Below, one piece after another: positions 16,713 through 24,518 of a stretch of 64,000 nucleotides of DNA (positions are counted from its first letter, which is position 1; the number at the start of each line of letters is the position of its first letter). The translations under genes and the position numbers were made by a program. The notes beneath the pieces were generated by a model. That model made no database searches, was not told the DNA's origin, and worked only from the letters and a program-made list of their open reading frames with translations. Origin of the DNA: CADEFQ01 sp050249415 (lineage in GTDB: Bacteria > Pseudomonadota > Gammaproteobacteria > Steroidobacterales > Steroidobacteraceae); contig JBFWQO010000004.1 in the NCBI GenBank assembly GCA_050249415.1, forward strand, positions 124,001-188,000, written 5' to 3'.

Positions 16713-18208
16713 TGCGCCGCCCCCTCGGGCCGCCTGGTCGTGGCGCGAACCTTCGCGACATCCTGCTTCCCGATCGCCGGGCCGCTGTTGCCCCAGCTGT
16801 TCAACACGTAGGTCAGGATGTTCGCGACCTCGTCGTCGTTCAGCTGGCTCATCGGCGGCATCACCGAGTTGTAGGATTCGCCGTTGACGGTCACGGGGCC
16901 CGTGAGGCCGTTCAGCACGATCTCGATCGCGTGCTGCGGGTCCTTCATCAGGTAGTCGGATTTCGCGAGCGGCGGGAACACGTTCGCGAGACCCGTGCCA
17001 TTGTCCTGGTGGCAGGTCGAGCAGGTGCCCTTGTAGAGCACGGCGCCGGCGGCGACCTGCTGCGCCTTGGTCAGCGTACCGGAAACCCGCGCGGTCGCCG
17101 CTTCCGCCACCGGCGCGAGGCTCGCCACCTTGTCGCCGATGTACATCTCGTCGACCTGCTTGCCGGAATAGACGTGCGGCTTCTCGCCGCCTTCGACCTG
17201 CATGATCGCGAGCGCGCCCTTGTTGAACGCGCGGAAGATCGAGTGGTCGACCATCACGTAACTGCCCGGAATCTCGGTGTGGTACTCCACCGTCACCGCG
17301 CCGCCGGCGGGAATCAGGGTCGTCTGCACGTTTTCCTGGAAGTGCGTGCCGCCCTCGTACTGCACCTTGTCGAAGATCTCGCCGATCAGGTGAAAGCTCG
17401 ACACGAGGTTCGGGCCGCCGTTGCCGACGTACATGCGCACATGCTGGTCGGTCCTGACCTTGAGCGCATTCGGGCCGGTCATCGAAGTCTCGGCGCCGTT
17501 GAACAGCACGTAGGTGGCGTTCTCGTCGATCGCCTTCTGCATGTCGAACGGCTGGTGGCCCTTCTCGCGATACTTGCCGACCGTGTAGAAGTCGCCCTGC
17601 ATCACGTAGAACTCGTGGTCGACGGGCGTCATGCCCTCGGGCGGCTCGACCAGGATCAGGCCGTACATGCCGTTCGCGACGTGCATGCCGACGGGCGCGG
17701 TCGCGCAGTGATAGACATAGAGGCCCTGGTTCAGCGCCTTGAACGTGAACTGCGAGCGATGCCCCGGCGCGGTGAAGGTCGAGGCGGCGCCGCCGCCCGG
17801 CCCGGTGACACCGTGCAGGTCGATGTTGTGCGGCATCTTGCTCGACGGGTGGTTCTTCAGGTGGAACTCGACCGTATCGCCCTGGCGCACGCGGATGAAG
17901 CTGCCGGGCACGGTGCCGCCGAAGGTCCAGAACGTGTACGACACGCCCTCGGCGATTTCCATGTCCTTCTCGATCACCTCGAGCTCGACGATCACCTTCG
18001 CCGGATAGTCGCGGTTGGTCGGTGGCGGCACGTGCGGCGGACTCGTCAGGATCGCATTGATCGGCTCGCCCTGCGGCGGCCCGAAATCGCCCTTGCGCGA
18101 GCCACCCGTGTCGGCGACGCGTGTAGTCTGCGGCACGGCTTGCGAGCAGGCGGCGAGCGCCAGCGCGGCGGCACAGACGGCGGGGACGAGGAACCTGTTC
18201 ATTGTCAC
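16709..18208 (-). CDS. nirK: Copper-containing nitrite reductase with C-terminal cytochrome c domain
   Basis: The enzyme reduces nitrite to nitric oxide in the periplasm. The 499-residue product begins with a lipoprotein signal (LALAAC, Cys21). Two cupredoxin domains follow: type 1 copper ligands H127, C168, H176, M181; type 2 ligands H132, H167, H322; catalytic D130 and H273. A tethered class I cytochrome c domain (about 378-475) carries CSTCH (396-400) and the probable axial Met in VMPPM. This is the three-domain architecture known from Ralstonia pickettii, in which the electron donor is fused to the enzyme. A second start at 18202 (MNRF) is equally plausible. It forms an operon with sirB upstream and nirV and sco downstream; an FNR-like box precedes the operon. 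Confidence 0.97.
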   Translation of the reverse strand: MTMNRFLVPAVCAAALALAACSQAVPQTTRVADTGGSRKGDFGPPQGEPINAILTSPPHVPPPTNRDYPAKVIVELEVIEKDMEIAEGVSYTFWTFGGTVPGSFIRVRQGDTVEFHLKNHPSSKMPHNIDLHGVTGPGGGAASTFTAPGHRSQFTFKALNQGLYVYHCATAPVGMHVANGMYGLILVEPPEGMTPVDHEFYVMQGDFYTVGKYREKGHQPFDMQKAIDENATYVLFNGAETSMTGPNALKVRTDQHVRMYVGNGGPNLVSSFHLIGEIFDKVQYEGGTHFQENVQTTLIPAGGAVTVEYHTEIPGSYVMVDHSIFRAFNKGALAIMQVEGGEKPHVYSGKQVDEMYIGDKVASLAPVAEAATARVSGTLTKAQQVAAGAVLYKGTCSTCHQDNGTGLANVFPPLAKSDYLMKDPQHAIEIVLNGLTGPVTVNGESYNSVMPPMSQLNDDEVANILTYVLNSWGNSGPAIGKQDVAKVRATTRRPEGAAH

Positions 18209-18215
18209 TCCGGTT

Positions 18216-18659
18216 TCAGAAATCGGGTAGAGAGAGCAGCGGCCGTGCCGTGAAGTCGAGCGCCGACGGATTGCGCAGTACGCCGAGCGGGTCGTGCGTG
18301 CGCGCGACGCTGATGATGAATACGTAGACGATGAGCGCCGCCACGAAGCACACCGCGCGCACGCGTCGCGTGCCGCCGCGCTTCAGCGCGAGGCTGCCGA
18401 GCACGATGTAGACCGCGAGCAGCAGGACTTTCACGGTGAGCCAGGCGTGCACGAACGGGTACTGGCGCACGATCACGACCAGCATCAAGGCCGCGGTGAA
18501 GAGAATGGTGTCGATCGTGTAGCTCGCCCAGCGCAGCGGCCAGGCCATGGTCCAGCGGGCGCCGAGGTGCCCGGCGAGGCCCCGCAGGAACAGCAGGCAG
18601 CCGCTCAGCACCACGGCGCATACGTGTACCCACTTGATGTCGACGTAGAACTCCGCCAA
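18216..18659 (-). CDS. SirB2-like four-helix membrane protein
   Basis: This 147-residue integral membrane protein has about four hydrophobic helices and the N-terminal EFYVDIKWVHVCAVVLSGCLLFLRG typical of the SirB family, whose biochemical role is unknown. TTG 18659 was chosen because a GGAGG ribosome site (18666-18670) lies six bases before it and the family sequence starts there; an upstream GTG at 18698 has no such site. It starts 49 bases downstream of an FNR-like box and is followed after seven bases by nirK, so it is the first gene of the nitrite-reductase operon. A role in heme or respiratory membrane assembly is a guess from context. Confidence 0.82.
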   Translation of the reverse strand: MAEFYVDIKWVHVCAVVLSGCLLFLRGLAGHLGARWTMAWPLRWASYTIDTILFTAALMLVVIVRQYPFVHAWLTVKVLLLAVYIVLGSLALKRGGTRRVRAVCFVAALIVYVFIISVARTHDPLGVLRNPSALDFTARPLLSLPDF

Positions 18660-18707
18660 CGACGGCCTCCATGCGGCGAATGTTGCGCCGCGGCGCACGC
18701 GCGATCC

Positions 18708-18721
18708 CTGATCGGGGTCAA
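18708..18721 (-). promoter_or_regulatory. FNR-type box before the sirB-nirK operon
   Basis: On the minus strand the sequence is TTGACCCCGATCAG, matching 8 of 10 defined bases of TTGAT-N4-ATCAA. Its centre would be 41.5 bases before a start at about 18673, the class II FNR arrangement. A CAACAT hexamer sits at the matching -10 position (18680-18685), and the mRNA would begin just before the GGAGG of sirB. An FNR gene with the right recognition helix lies directly upstream. DNR or NnrR-type regulators read the same sequence. Confidence 0.72.
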
Positions 18722-18761
18722 GCAGGCAGCGCTCGTGCCTGCGAAAAATACGTACTGTGTA

Positions 18762-19508
18762 TCAGTCGCGCAGGATGCTGCGCGCGAGCTCTTCGAGCGC
18801 GCCGTAGTCGAGAATCTCGATGTCGCGCCGATCGACGCGGATCAGCTGCTCGTCCTGGAAACGACGAAAGACGCGGCTCACGCTCTCGGCGGCGAGACGC
18901 AGGTAGTTGGCGATATCGGTGCGTGACATCGTCAGGATGAACCGGGTCGGCGAGAAGCCGCGCGCCGCGTAGCGGCGCGACAGCGATACGAGGAAGGCCG
19001 CCATGCGCTCATCGGCGGTGTAGTTGCCGGCGAGCAGCGCCGCCTTGCCGATGTCCTGGCTCAGGAGCCGGAAGAGCTGCTGCTGCACGCCCGGCATGCG
19101 AGTGGCCAGCGCCGCCATCGACGGAAACGAGAAGCGGCACAGGACCACCGCATCGAGCGCCACGGCATTGCACGGGTAGCGCGACTGCGAAATGGCGCTG
19201 AGGCCGATCATTTCCCCGGGCAGGTAAAAGCCCTGCACCTGTTCGCGGCCGTTCGGATCGGTCACATAGGTCTTGACGGTGCCGGAGCGCACGGCCGCGA
19301 TCGCATTGAACGGGTCGCCCTCGCGGAAGATGTGCTCGCCTTCGCGAAACGGGCCGAGGTGCTCGACGAGTACGTGCAGCTCGCGCAGCTGCGACTTGTC
19401 ATAGCCGCTCTCGAGGCAGGCGGCCGAGAAGGCGCAGGTGCTGCAGAAGGTGAATTCGTCGCCGTCGTCGGCTATGGGGGTGGGCGTGCGCCCGTTCGGT
19501 CGAAGCAC
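18762..19508 (-). CDS. fnr: FNR/ANR-type oxygen-sensing transcription regulator
   Basis: This 248-residue CRP/FNR-family activator has the complete oxygen-sensing set: C22, C25, C31 with the exact CxxCx5C spacing of E. coli FNR, plus C124 in VVLCRFSF, the counterpart of C122. These should hold an oxygen-labile [4Fe-4S] cluster. The recognition helix has E208, S211, R212 in LAAESVSRVFRRF, the residues that read TTGAT. The only reasonable start is GTG 19508, inside the end of the hemN-like gene (37-base overlap), so the two are one operon. It probably regulates sirB-nirK downstream and its own operon, through boxes at 18708-18721 and 20696-20709. Confidence 0.95.
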   Translation of the reverse strand: MLRPNGRTPTPIADDGDEFTFCSTCAFSAACLESGYDKSQLRELHVLVEHLGPFREGEHIFREGDPFNAIAAVRSGTVKTYVTDPNGREQVQGFYLPGEMIGLSAISQSRYPCNAVALDAVVLCRFSFPSMAALATRMPGVQQQLFRLLSQDIGKAALLAGNYTADERMAAFLVSLSRRYAARGFSPTRFILTMSRTDIANYLRLAAESVSRVFRRFQDEQLIRVDRRDIEILDYGALEELARSILRD

Positions 19509-20662
19509 GCTGCCATGATACGCAGGGCGAGGTGGCCTTGCGAGGTGGCTTCGAGGCGGTCCGGCCGCGAGGTGACTAGATCGCCGAAGGATCCGTGCAG
19601 CCGCTCGAGCTCTTGCGAGAAATACCGATGGAAATCGACATCGTAGCGGCGGGCGATCGTGTCGATCGCAACGGCCCCGGTGCGGAGCAGTTCGCCGATC
19701 ACGTCCATGCGCAATTGCTCGTCGGCGTCGAGCACGTGGCCGCGCCACACCGGCAGGCCGGCGGCGTCGAGGGCCTGTTGCCAGCGCTCGGCATCGGGGA
19801 AGTTCTGGGACACCGCGTCGTGGATGCGGCTGACCGCACCGATGCCGAGGCCGACCTGGTCGACCTGCATGTCCGGCTGCCGGGGAGGGGCGGTGCTTGC
19901 CACGGCGGACAGCCGCAGCGGCCCGGCCGCGTCGAGCCACGGGAGGGCCCGCAGGTCGAGGCCGATGCGGCCATAGCCCTCGGCGGCGAGCAGCGCGGCG
20001 AGCCGCTCGAGATCCTCCCACGCCGCGTCGAACGTGACGGCTTCCGGGAATGTGAAAGTGACGGTATCGGGGCGCAGGCCGACGATGTCGCGGGCTGCGC
20101 GCTGATCGGCAATCGCTGTGTCCACGGCGATCGTGCGCACGCCCTCGCGGCGTGCAGTCTCGATCGCGCGGGCCGTGTCCGGCACTGCGCCGTCCGCCGC
20201 GAGCCTCACGCACTCGAAGCCGAGCGAGGCGCAGGCCGCGAGGTCACCGCGCCGCACGGCGCGGGCCGACACGCCGACTGTAAAGCGGCGGCGCGCCTGG
20301 GGACTGAAGTGAAAGTGCCGATCGAGGCTGCGCGCCAGCACCTCGAGGTCGTGGGCCACCAGGGTCCTCTGTCCGGTGCCGTCGACGTACAAGGTCGTCG
20401 CATCGCGATCCCGGTCGAAGAGGCGCGCCACGAGCTCGATCTCGCGCATCAGGCGCTCGGGGTGGCCTTCGGGGGGCATGTGCAGCAGGATGGCGAGCGG
20501 CCGCGGAATCAGGTCGGCATTGCTGCGCGCCGCCTCGTGACGGTAGGCCGCCTCGTCGAAGGCCGCCGACCATCGCGCGGGTGGCAATCCCGCGACGCCC
20601 GGCGCCATCGACCGGCGCAGCGGATCGATCGGCAGGCTGCCTTTGGCGAGGGTCGCGCTCAT
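19472..20662 (-). CDS. HemN-like protein lacking the radical-SAM motifs
   Basis: The 396-residue sequence aligns by eye with oxygen-independent coproporphyrinogen III oxidase along its length: PLAILLHMPP (where HemN has LYVHIPFC), LSLDRHFHFSPQARRRFTVGVSAR-like middle, VGLGIGAVSRIHDAVSQNF and the HemN C-terminal domain RGHVLDADEQLRMDVIGELL. However the CxxxCxxC cluster motif is missing: after HMPP the chain runs EGHPERLMREIEL. The GGTP motif reads DGTGQR. It therefore cannot bind the SAM cluster and is probably a pseudoenzyme or has a new role, perhaps heme or porphyrin binding. It heads an operon with fnr and has an FNR-like box upstream. The frame is intact over 1.2 kb, so it is not a decaying pseudogene. 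The start ATG 20662 is preferred over an in-frame ATG at 20728. Confidence 0.8.
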   Translation of the reverse strand: MSATLAKGSLPIDPLRRSMAPGVAGLPPARWSAAFDEAAYRHEAARSNADLIPRPLAILLHMPPEGHPERLMREIELVARLFDRDRDATTLYVDGTGQRTLVAHDLEVLARSLDRHFHFSPQARRRFTVGVSARAVRRGDLAACASLGFECVRLAADGAVPDTARAIETARREGVRTIAVDTAIADQRAARDIVGLRPDTVTFTFPEAVTFDAAWEDLERLAALLAAEGYGRIGLDLRALPWLDAAGPLRLSAVASTAPPRQPDMQVDQVGLGIGAVSRIHDAVSQNFPDAERWQQALDAAGLPVWRGHVLDADEQLRMDVIGELLRTGAVAIDTIARRYDVDFHRYFSQELERLHGSFGDLVTSRPDRLEATSQGHLALRIMAACFDRTGARPPP

Positions 20663-20695
20663 GGCCCATGCTGCCCGCACAGGGCGCGACACGCA

Positions 20696-20709
20696 TTGAC
20701 ATGGATCAG
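20696..20709 (-). promoter_or_regulatory. FNR-type box before hemN-like-fnr
   Basis: TTGACATGGATCAG (plus strand) matches 8 of 10 bases of the FNR consensus and overlaps the stop of the hemolysin III gene. Its centre is about 41 bases from the hemN-like ATG (20662), and CAGCAT lies at the matching -10 position (20668-20673). If class II, transcription would start at the ATG itself, a leaderless mRNA. It would give FNR control over its own operon. Confidence 0.65.
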
Positions 20710-21377
20710 GCCGGGGCGGCGACCACACCGATCAGCACGGCCACCCAGTGCAGCGCGGCGGCGGCGATCACGAACCCATGCCAGATCGCGCGGCGAAACG
20801 GGATGCGCTTCGACACGTAGACGGGCACGCCGAGCGAGTAGACGAGGCCGCCGGCCGCGATCAGCCACATCGCTGCGCGCGGCACGCTTTCGATCAGCGG
20901 CACGAGCGCGACGAGCGCGATCCAGCCGAGTGCAAGGTACCCGGCGACCGACCACGCGCGCGGCAGCTGCGGAAACGCGAGTTTCGCGACGATGCCGGCC
21001 AGTGCGATGACCCAGACGGCCATCGTCATGCCGAGGGCCCAGCCGCCCTGCAGGCACTGCGTGGTGAACGGCGTGTACGAGCAGGCGATCATCAGGTAGA
21101 TCGCGGCATGGTCGAAACGCCGCAGCGTGCGTTGCCGCGCCGGCGCGCGCGTGAGGTTATAGGCGATCGAGCAGACGAAAGTCGCGATCAGGCCGAGCCC
21201 GTAGATGGCCACGGCGGCGATGCGTCCGGCCCGGTCGCTGTGCAGCGTGAGCGACAGCAGGTAGAGCGCGCCCACGCCGGCGAGCGCAATGCCGAGGATG
21301 TGGACCCACTTGTCCGCGAGGCGTTCGGCGGCGGAGCGGTAGTGGGGTAGTTGTGCGGCGGGCAGGGCGACCGGCAT
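20706..21377 (-). CDS. Hemolysin III / PAQR-family membrane protein
   Basis: This 223-residue protein has seven predicted helices and family signatures KWVHILGIALAGVGALYLL, CSIAYNL, RFDHAAIYLMIACSYTPF and the C-terminal WHGFVIAAAALHW. The histidines in FDHAAI and in WHGF...LHW are the conserved metal-site residues of the PAQR superfamily, whose bacterial members (YqfA/TrhA, hemolysin III) affect membrane fluidity or energetics. It sits two bases after the usp gene and probably shares its transcript. Confidence 0.9.
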   Translation of the reverse strand: MPVALPAAQLPHYRSAAERLADKWVHILGIALAGVGALYLLSLTLHSDRAGRIAAVAIYGLGLIATFVCSIAYNLTRAPARQRTLRRFDHAAIYLMIACSYTPFTTQCLQGGWALGMTMAVWVIALAGIVAKLAFPQLPRAWSVAGYLALGWIALVALVPLIESVPRAAMWLIAAGGLVYSLGVPVYVSKRIPFRRAIWHGFVIAAAALHWVAVLIGVVAAPA

Positions 21378-21379
21378 CG

Positions 21380-22258
21380 TCAGGTCTTCGGCCTGATGAC
21401 CAGCACGTCACACGGCAGGCGATCGAGCATGTGCTCGGCGGTGCTGCCGATGAAGAGGCGACGCAGCGCCGAGCGCGACACGGCGCCCATCACGACGATC
21501 CGCACGCGTGCGCGACGTACGGTAGCCAGGAGCTGCGTGGGCACATCGCCCATGCGCAGGTGGCGGCGCGTGGCGGGAATGCCGCTGCGCGCGACGAGTG
21601 CCTCGAAGGCGCGACCCACGTTTTCGCCGTGGGCGACTTCCGCGTCGGGCGGCAGGGTGAGCGCGACGGGCTGGCCCATCGCGCCCGGCATGGCCGCGAC
21701 GAGCGGCAGGTAGGCATGGAACGCGTGCGCCTTGCCGCCGAGCCACTGCGCGAACGACACCGCGGATTCGAGCAGCCGCCGGTCGAGCTGCGCGGGTTTC
21801 GCGCGCGCATGGAACGGATCGACGGCCGCGAGCACGGCGGGAGCGCGCCAGCTGCCCGGCGCCTTCACGAGCAGCAGCGGGCAGGGTGCGTGGCGGATCA
21901 ATTCCCAGTCCGTATTGCGCAACCACAGGCGCTCGCCCGCTCGATGTGTGGCGGTCGCCGCGACGATGAGATCGGCACGGATGAGACCGGCGCGCCGGAC
22001 GATGGCCTCGTGCGCCGGCGCGTCGACCGCGAGGCAGGTGCACACGTCGAGCCCGGCGAAGACCTTGCGCGATCCGAGGCGCTCCATGCGCGCGCGCGCG
22101 GCGCCGACCTGCAGCGCATTGGCCGGATGGACGGCGTGGCACAGTTCGAGGTGCGCGCCGGCCGCGGACGCGAGTTGCGCCGCCTTGCGCAGCTGCGCGG
22201 GCGGCACCTGCCACGGATCACCGATGGCGACCAGGATGCGGCGGATCTTCCAGCTCAT
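21380..22258 (-). CDS. Tandem universal stress protein (UspE-like)
   Basis: The 292-residue protein consists of two UspA domains in one chain, about 1-140 and 155-292. The second ends with VVMGAVSRSALRRLFIGSTAEHMLDRLPCDVLVIRPKT, carrying the G-x2-(S)-x9-G-(S/T) ATP-binding pattern; the first is more divergent (DLIVAATATHRAGERLWLRNTDWELIRHAPCPLLLVK). The tandem form resembles E. coli UspE, which lies next to fnr in that genome. Expression under anaerobic control is inferred from context. Confidence 0.92.
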   Translation of the reverse strand: MSWKIRRILVAIGDPWQVPPAQLRKAAQLASAAGAHLELCHAVHPANALQVGAARARMERLGSRKVFAGLDVCTCLAVDAPAHEAIVRRAGLIRADLIVAATATHRAGERLWLRNTDWELIRHAPCPLLLVKAPGSWRAPAVLAAVDPFHARAKPAQLDRRLLESAVSFAQWLGGKAHAFHAYLPLVAAMPGAMGQPVALTLPPDAEVAHGENVGRAFEALVARSGIPATRRHLRMGDVPTQLLATVRRARVRIVVMGAVSRSALRRLFIGSTAEHMLDRLPCDVLVIRPKT

Positions 22259-22292
22259 GGCGGCAGTTTACACGCGCGCGGTGGCCCGGGCG

Positions 22293-23672
22293 TCAAAGGA
22301 CAACGGTCTCGCGCGGGGCGGGCAACACGGAGGTGCGCTGGAAGCGTCGATCGATCGCCTCCGCGAGCGCCAGCGCGGAGGCGTTCTCTCCATGCACGAG
22401 ATAGATCTGCGCGGGCGGGCGCTTGAAGCGGCCGACCCAGTCGAGAAGCGCCGTGCGATCGGCGTGCGCCGAGAAGCCGCCGAGGGTCACGATCCGGGCG
22501 CGCACCGGAATCTCCTCGCCGGCAATGCGCACGAGCGGCGCGCCATCGACGAGGCGTCGGCCGAGCGTGCCGGCCGCCTGGAAGCCGATGAAGAGCACCG
22601 TCGTGTGCGGATCGGCCAGGCGTTGCCGCAGGTGATGGCGGATGCGCCCGCCGTCGCACATGCCGCTTGCCGCGATGATGATGGCGCCCCCTTCAAGGGC
22701 GTTGAGCGCCTTCGACTCTTCCACCGTCCCGGTGAACTTGAGTGTGGGCCGGTGATCCCGGGGCGCCGGCTCGCGCACGAAGCGGCGCGCCTCGGCGTCG
22801 AACAGATCGAGATGACGGGCGGTGATCGCGGTGACTTCCGCGGCGAGCGGCGAGTCGACGAACACGCGCAAGTCGCGCAGGCGCTGCTCACGGCTCAGCC
22901 GGTTCAGGAAATAGAGGAACTCCTGCGTGCGCCCGACCGCGAACGCGGGCACGAGCACCACGCCGCGCTTGTTGCGCAGCGCCCCGTCGAGGCTCGCGAC
23001 CAGTTCGTCGAGCGTGTCGGGCAGCGGCCGGTGGTCGCGATCGCCATAGGTGGACTCGAGCAGCAGCACATCGGCGTCGGCGATCGGCGTGGGGTCGCGC
23101 ACGATCGGGCGCCCCGGCTGGCCGAGATCGCCGCTGCAGACGACCTTGCGCGCCTCGCTGCCGTCGTCGAGCCACAACTCGACGATGGCGGAGCCGAGGA
23201 TGTGGCCCGCATCCTGCAAGCGCAGCTTCACGCCGGGTGCGGGCTCGATCGTGGCGCCGTAGGCCAGCTCGCGGGCGAGCGGCAGCGTGCGTTCGACATC
23301 CGCGAGCGAGTAGGCGGCCACATAGTCGCCGCCGCGCCGCGCGGCCCGCTCGGCCTCGATCCGCTGGATATGGGCGCTGTCGCGGAGCATGACGCCGATC
23401 AGCTCGCGCGTCGCGGCCGTCATGTAGATCGGGCCCGTGTAGCCCTGCGCCGCGAGCCGCGGCAGGAGCCCGCTGTGGTCGAGGTGCGCGTGCGTGAGCA
23501 CGACGAAGTCGAGCTGCGCGGGGTCGAAGGCGAACGGCGCGGTATTCGCCGCGCGCGTGGCTCGGCCGCCCTGGAACAGGCCGCAGTCGACGAGGAAGCG
23601 GCTGCGGCCAACCTCGAAACCGAAGCAGGAGCCCGTCACCTGTCGGGCCGCCCCGTGGAAGGTCAGCCGCAT
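22293..23672 (-). CDS. Metallo-beta-lactamase/beta-CASP RNA hydrolase
   Basis: This 459-residue cytosolic nuclease has three modules: a metallo-beta-lactamase core with HAHLDHSG and DAGHILGSA, a beta-CASP insert (VLVPAFAVGRTQEFLYFLNRL), and a C-terminal RMMBL segment with GGFSAHADRTALLDW and VHGENAS. It belongs with bacterial CPSF-like proteins. Such genes often occur with universal stress and FNR-regulated genes, and the same is seen here: usp lies 34 bases downstream on the same strand. The substrate is unknown; RNA end processing is the family expectation. Confidence 0.92.
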   Translation of the reverse strand: MRLTFHGAARQVTGSCFGFEVGRSRFLVDCGLFQGGRATRAANTAPFAFDPAQLDFVVLTHAHLDHSGLLPRLAAQGYTGPIYMTAATRELIGVMLRDSAHIQRIEAERAARRGGDYVAAYSLADVERTLPLARELAYGATIEPAPGVKLRLQDAGHILGSAIVELWLDDGSEARKVVCSGDLGQPGRPIVRDPTPIADADVLLLESTYGDRDHRPLPDTLDELVASLDGALRNKRGVVLVPAFAVGRTQEFLYFLNRLSREQRLRDLRVFVDSPLAAEVTAITARHLDLFDAEARRFVREPAPRDHRPTLKFTGTVEESKALNALEGGAIIIAASGMCDGGRIRHHLRQRLADPHTTVLFIGFQAAGTLGRRLVDGAPLVRIAGEEIPVRARIVTLGGFSAHADRTALLDWVGRFKRPPAQIYLVHGENASALALAEAIDRRFQRTSVLPAPRETVVL

Positions 23673-23682
23673 CTAGCCTCCG

Positions 23683-24363
23683 TCAGACGATAGGTTTCAC
23701 CACGCCGAAGAATGCCACGGTCGCGATGCCGATCCAGTAAAAATACGCGAGCACGCGGGCGAGCGAGATCTCGCGGCCGAGTTGCGCCTCGACGGCCGTG
23801 CGCGAGGCGCCGGTGTCGAGGCTGCGAAAGAGCGTCACCCAGTGGCGCATCACGACCCGCAGCACGAGGCCGATGACCAGCAGCAGCGCATACAGCGTGA
23901 CCTTGAACGCATACCAGCGCGCGCCGAAGGGGCCGTCGCCGAACAGGCTCATGAGACCGGGCACGAGCAGGGCCGGGATCAGGAAATAGCGCAGCGCCTC
24001 GTCGATGCGCGTGAGCTTGAGTCCAAGATCGCTCTGGTGCGTGAAGAACGCCGCGAGCGTGAGGCACAGCCACGCACCGAAGAAGATCCACGTGGCCGTG
24101 ATCCACGGCCCGCCGAGCGGCTGCATGCCGAGGTCGTAGCCCATGTGCAGGCCGAGCGGCAGCAAGAGGATGATGCCGAGCCGCGCGAGGATGTCGATGC
24201 GAAACGCCGTGTCCATGTGGCGGCGGCGCTCCTCGAGCGTGAGGTTCATGTTGGTGACGTAACGGGAGGTGTTGAACACGCCCCATTCGCCGCCCAGCCA
24301 GTAAACCATCGCGAGCACGTGCAACCAGCGCAGTACCCCGTGAGTCGTGACGTAGAATTCCAT
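23683..24363 (-). CDS. CopD-superfamily-like membrane protein
   Basis: The 226-residue protein has about six membrane helices and begins MEFYVTTHGVLRWLHVLAMVYWLGG, with histidines in helix 1 that resemble the heme- or copper-binding pattern of CopD and related DUFs. Two more stand in the later segment VVMRHWVTLF. I do not recognise a named family for certain. It is the first gene of the minus-strand run CopD-like, beta-CASP nuclease, usp, hemolysin III, with gaps of 10, 34 and 2 bases. The shared N-terminal look with the SirB-like protein (EFYV...WLHV against EFYV...WVHV) suggests a related heme-binding or electron-transfer role, which is inference. Confidence 0.75.
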   Translation of the reverse strand: MEFYVTTHGVLRWLHVLAMVYWLGGEWGVFNTSRYVTNMNLTLEERRRHMDTAFRIDILARLGIILLLPLGLHMGYDLGMQPLGGPWITATWIFFGAWLCLTLAAFFTHQSDLGLKLTRIDEALRYFLIPALLVPGLMSLFGDGPFGARWYAFKVTLYALLLVIGLVLRVVMRHWVTLFRSLDTGASRTAVEAQLGREISLARVLAYFYWIGIATVAFFGVVKPIV

Positions 24364-24409
24364 GGCCCCACCCGCCTGTGAAAAGTCCGCGAATCATGGG
24401 CGTGCGTTT

Positions 24410-24447
24410 CGGCGCCGGACAAGTGTAAATATGCGTATCCGGCGCCG
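24410..24447. repeat. 10-bp perfect inverted repeat in divergent intergenic region
   Basis: CGGCGCCGGA (24410-24419) and TCCGGCGCCG (24438-24447) flank an 18-base AT-rich loop that is the only AT-rich patch between the CopD-like gene and the CmcJ-like gene. It could be an operator straddling a promoter or a strong hairpin in a leader RNA. Neither gene has a convincing -35/-10 pair here. Confidence 0.7.
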
Positions 24448-24518
24448 CCCCGGCACCGGTTAAGCGCCGCTGTACGCACATAAACGTACTCTGTTTGTAG
24501 CGCGGTCGGTGCCGCCGG

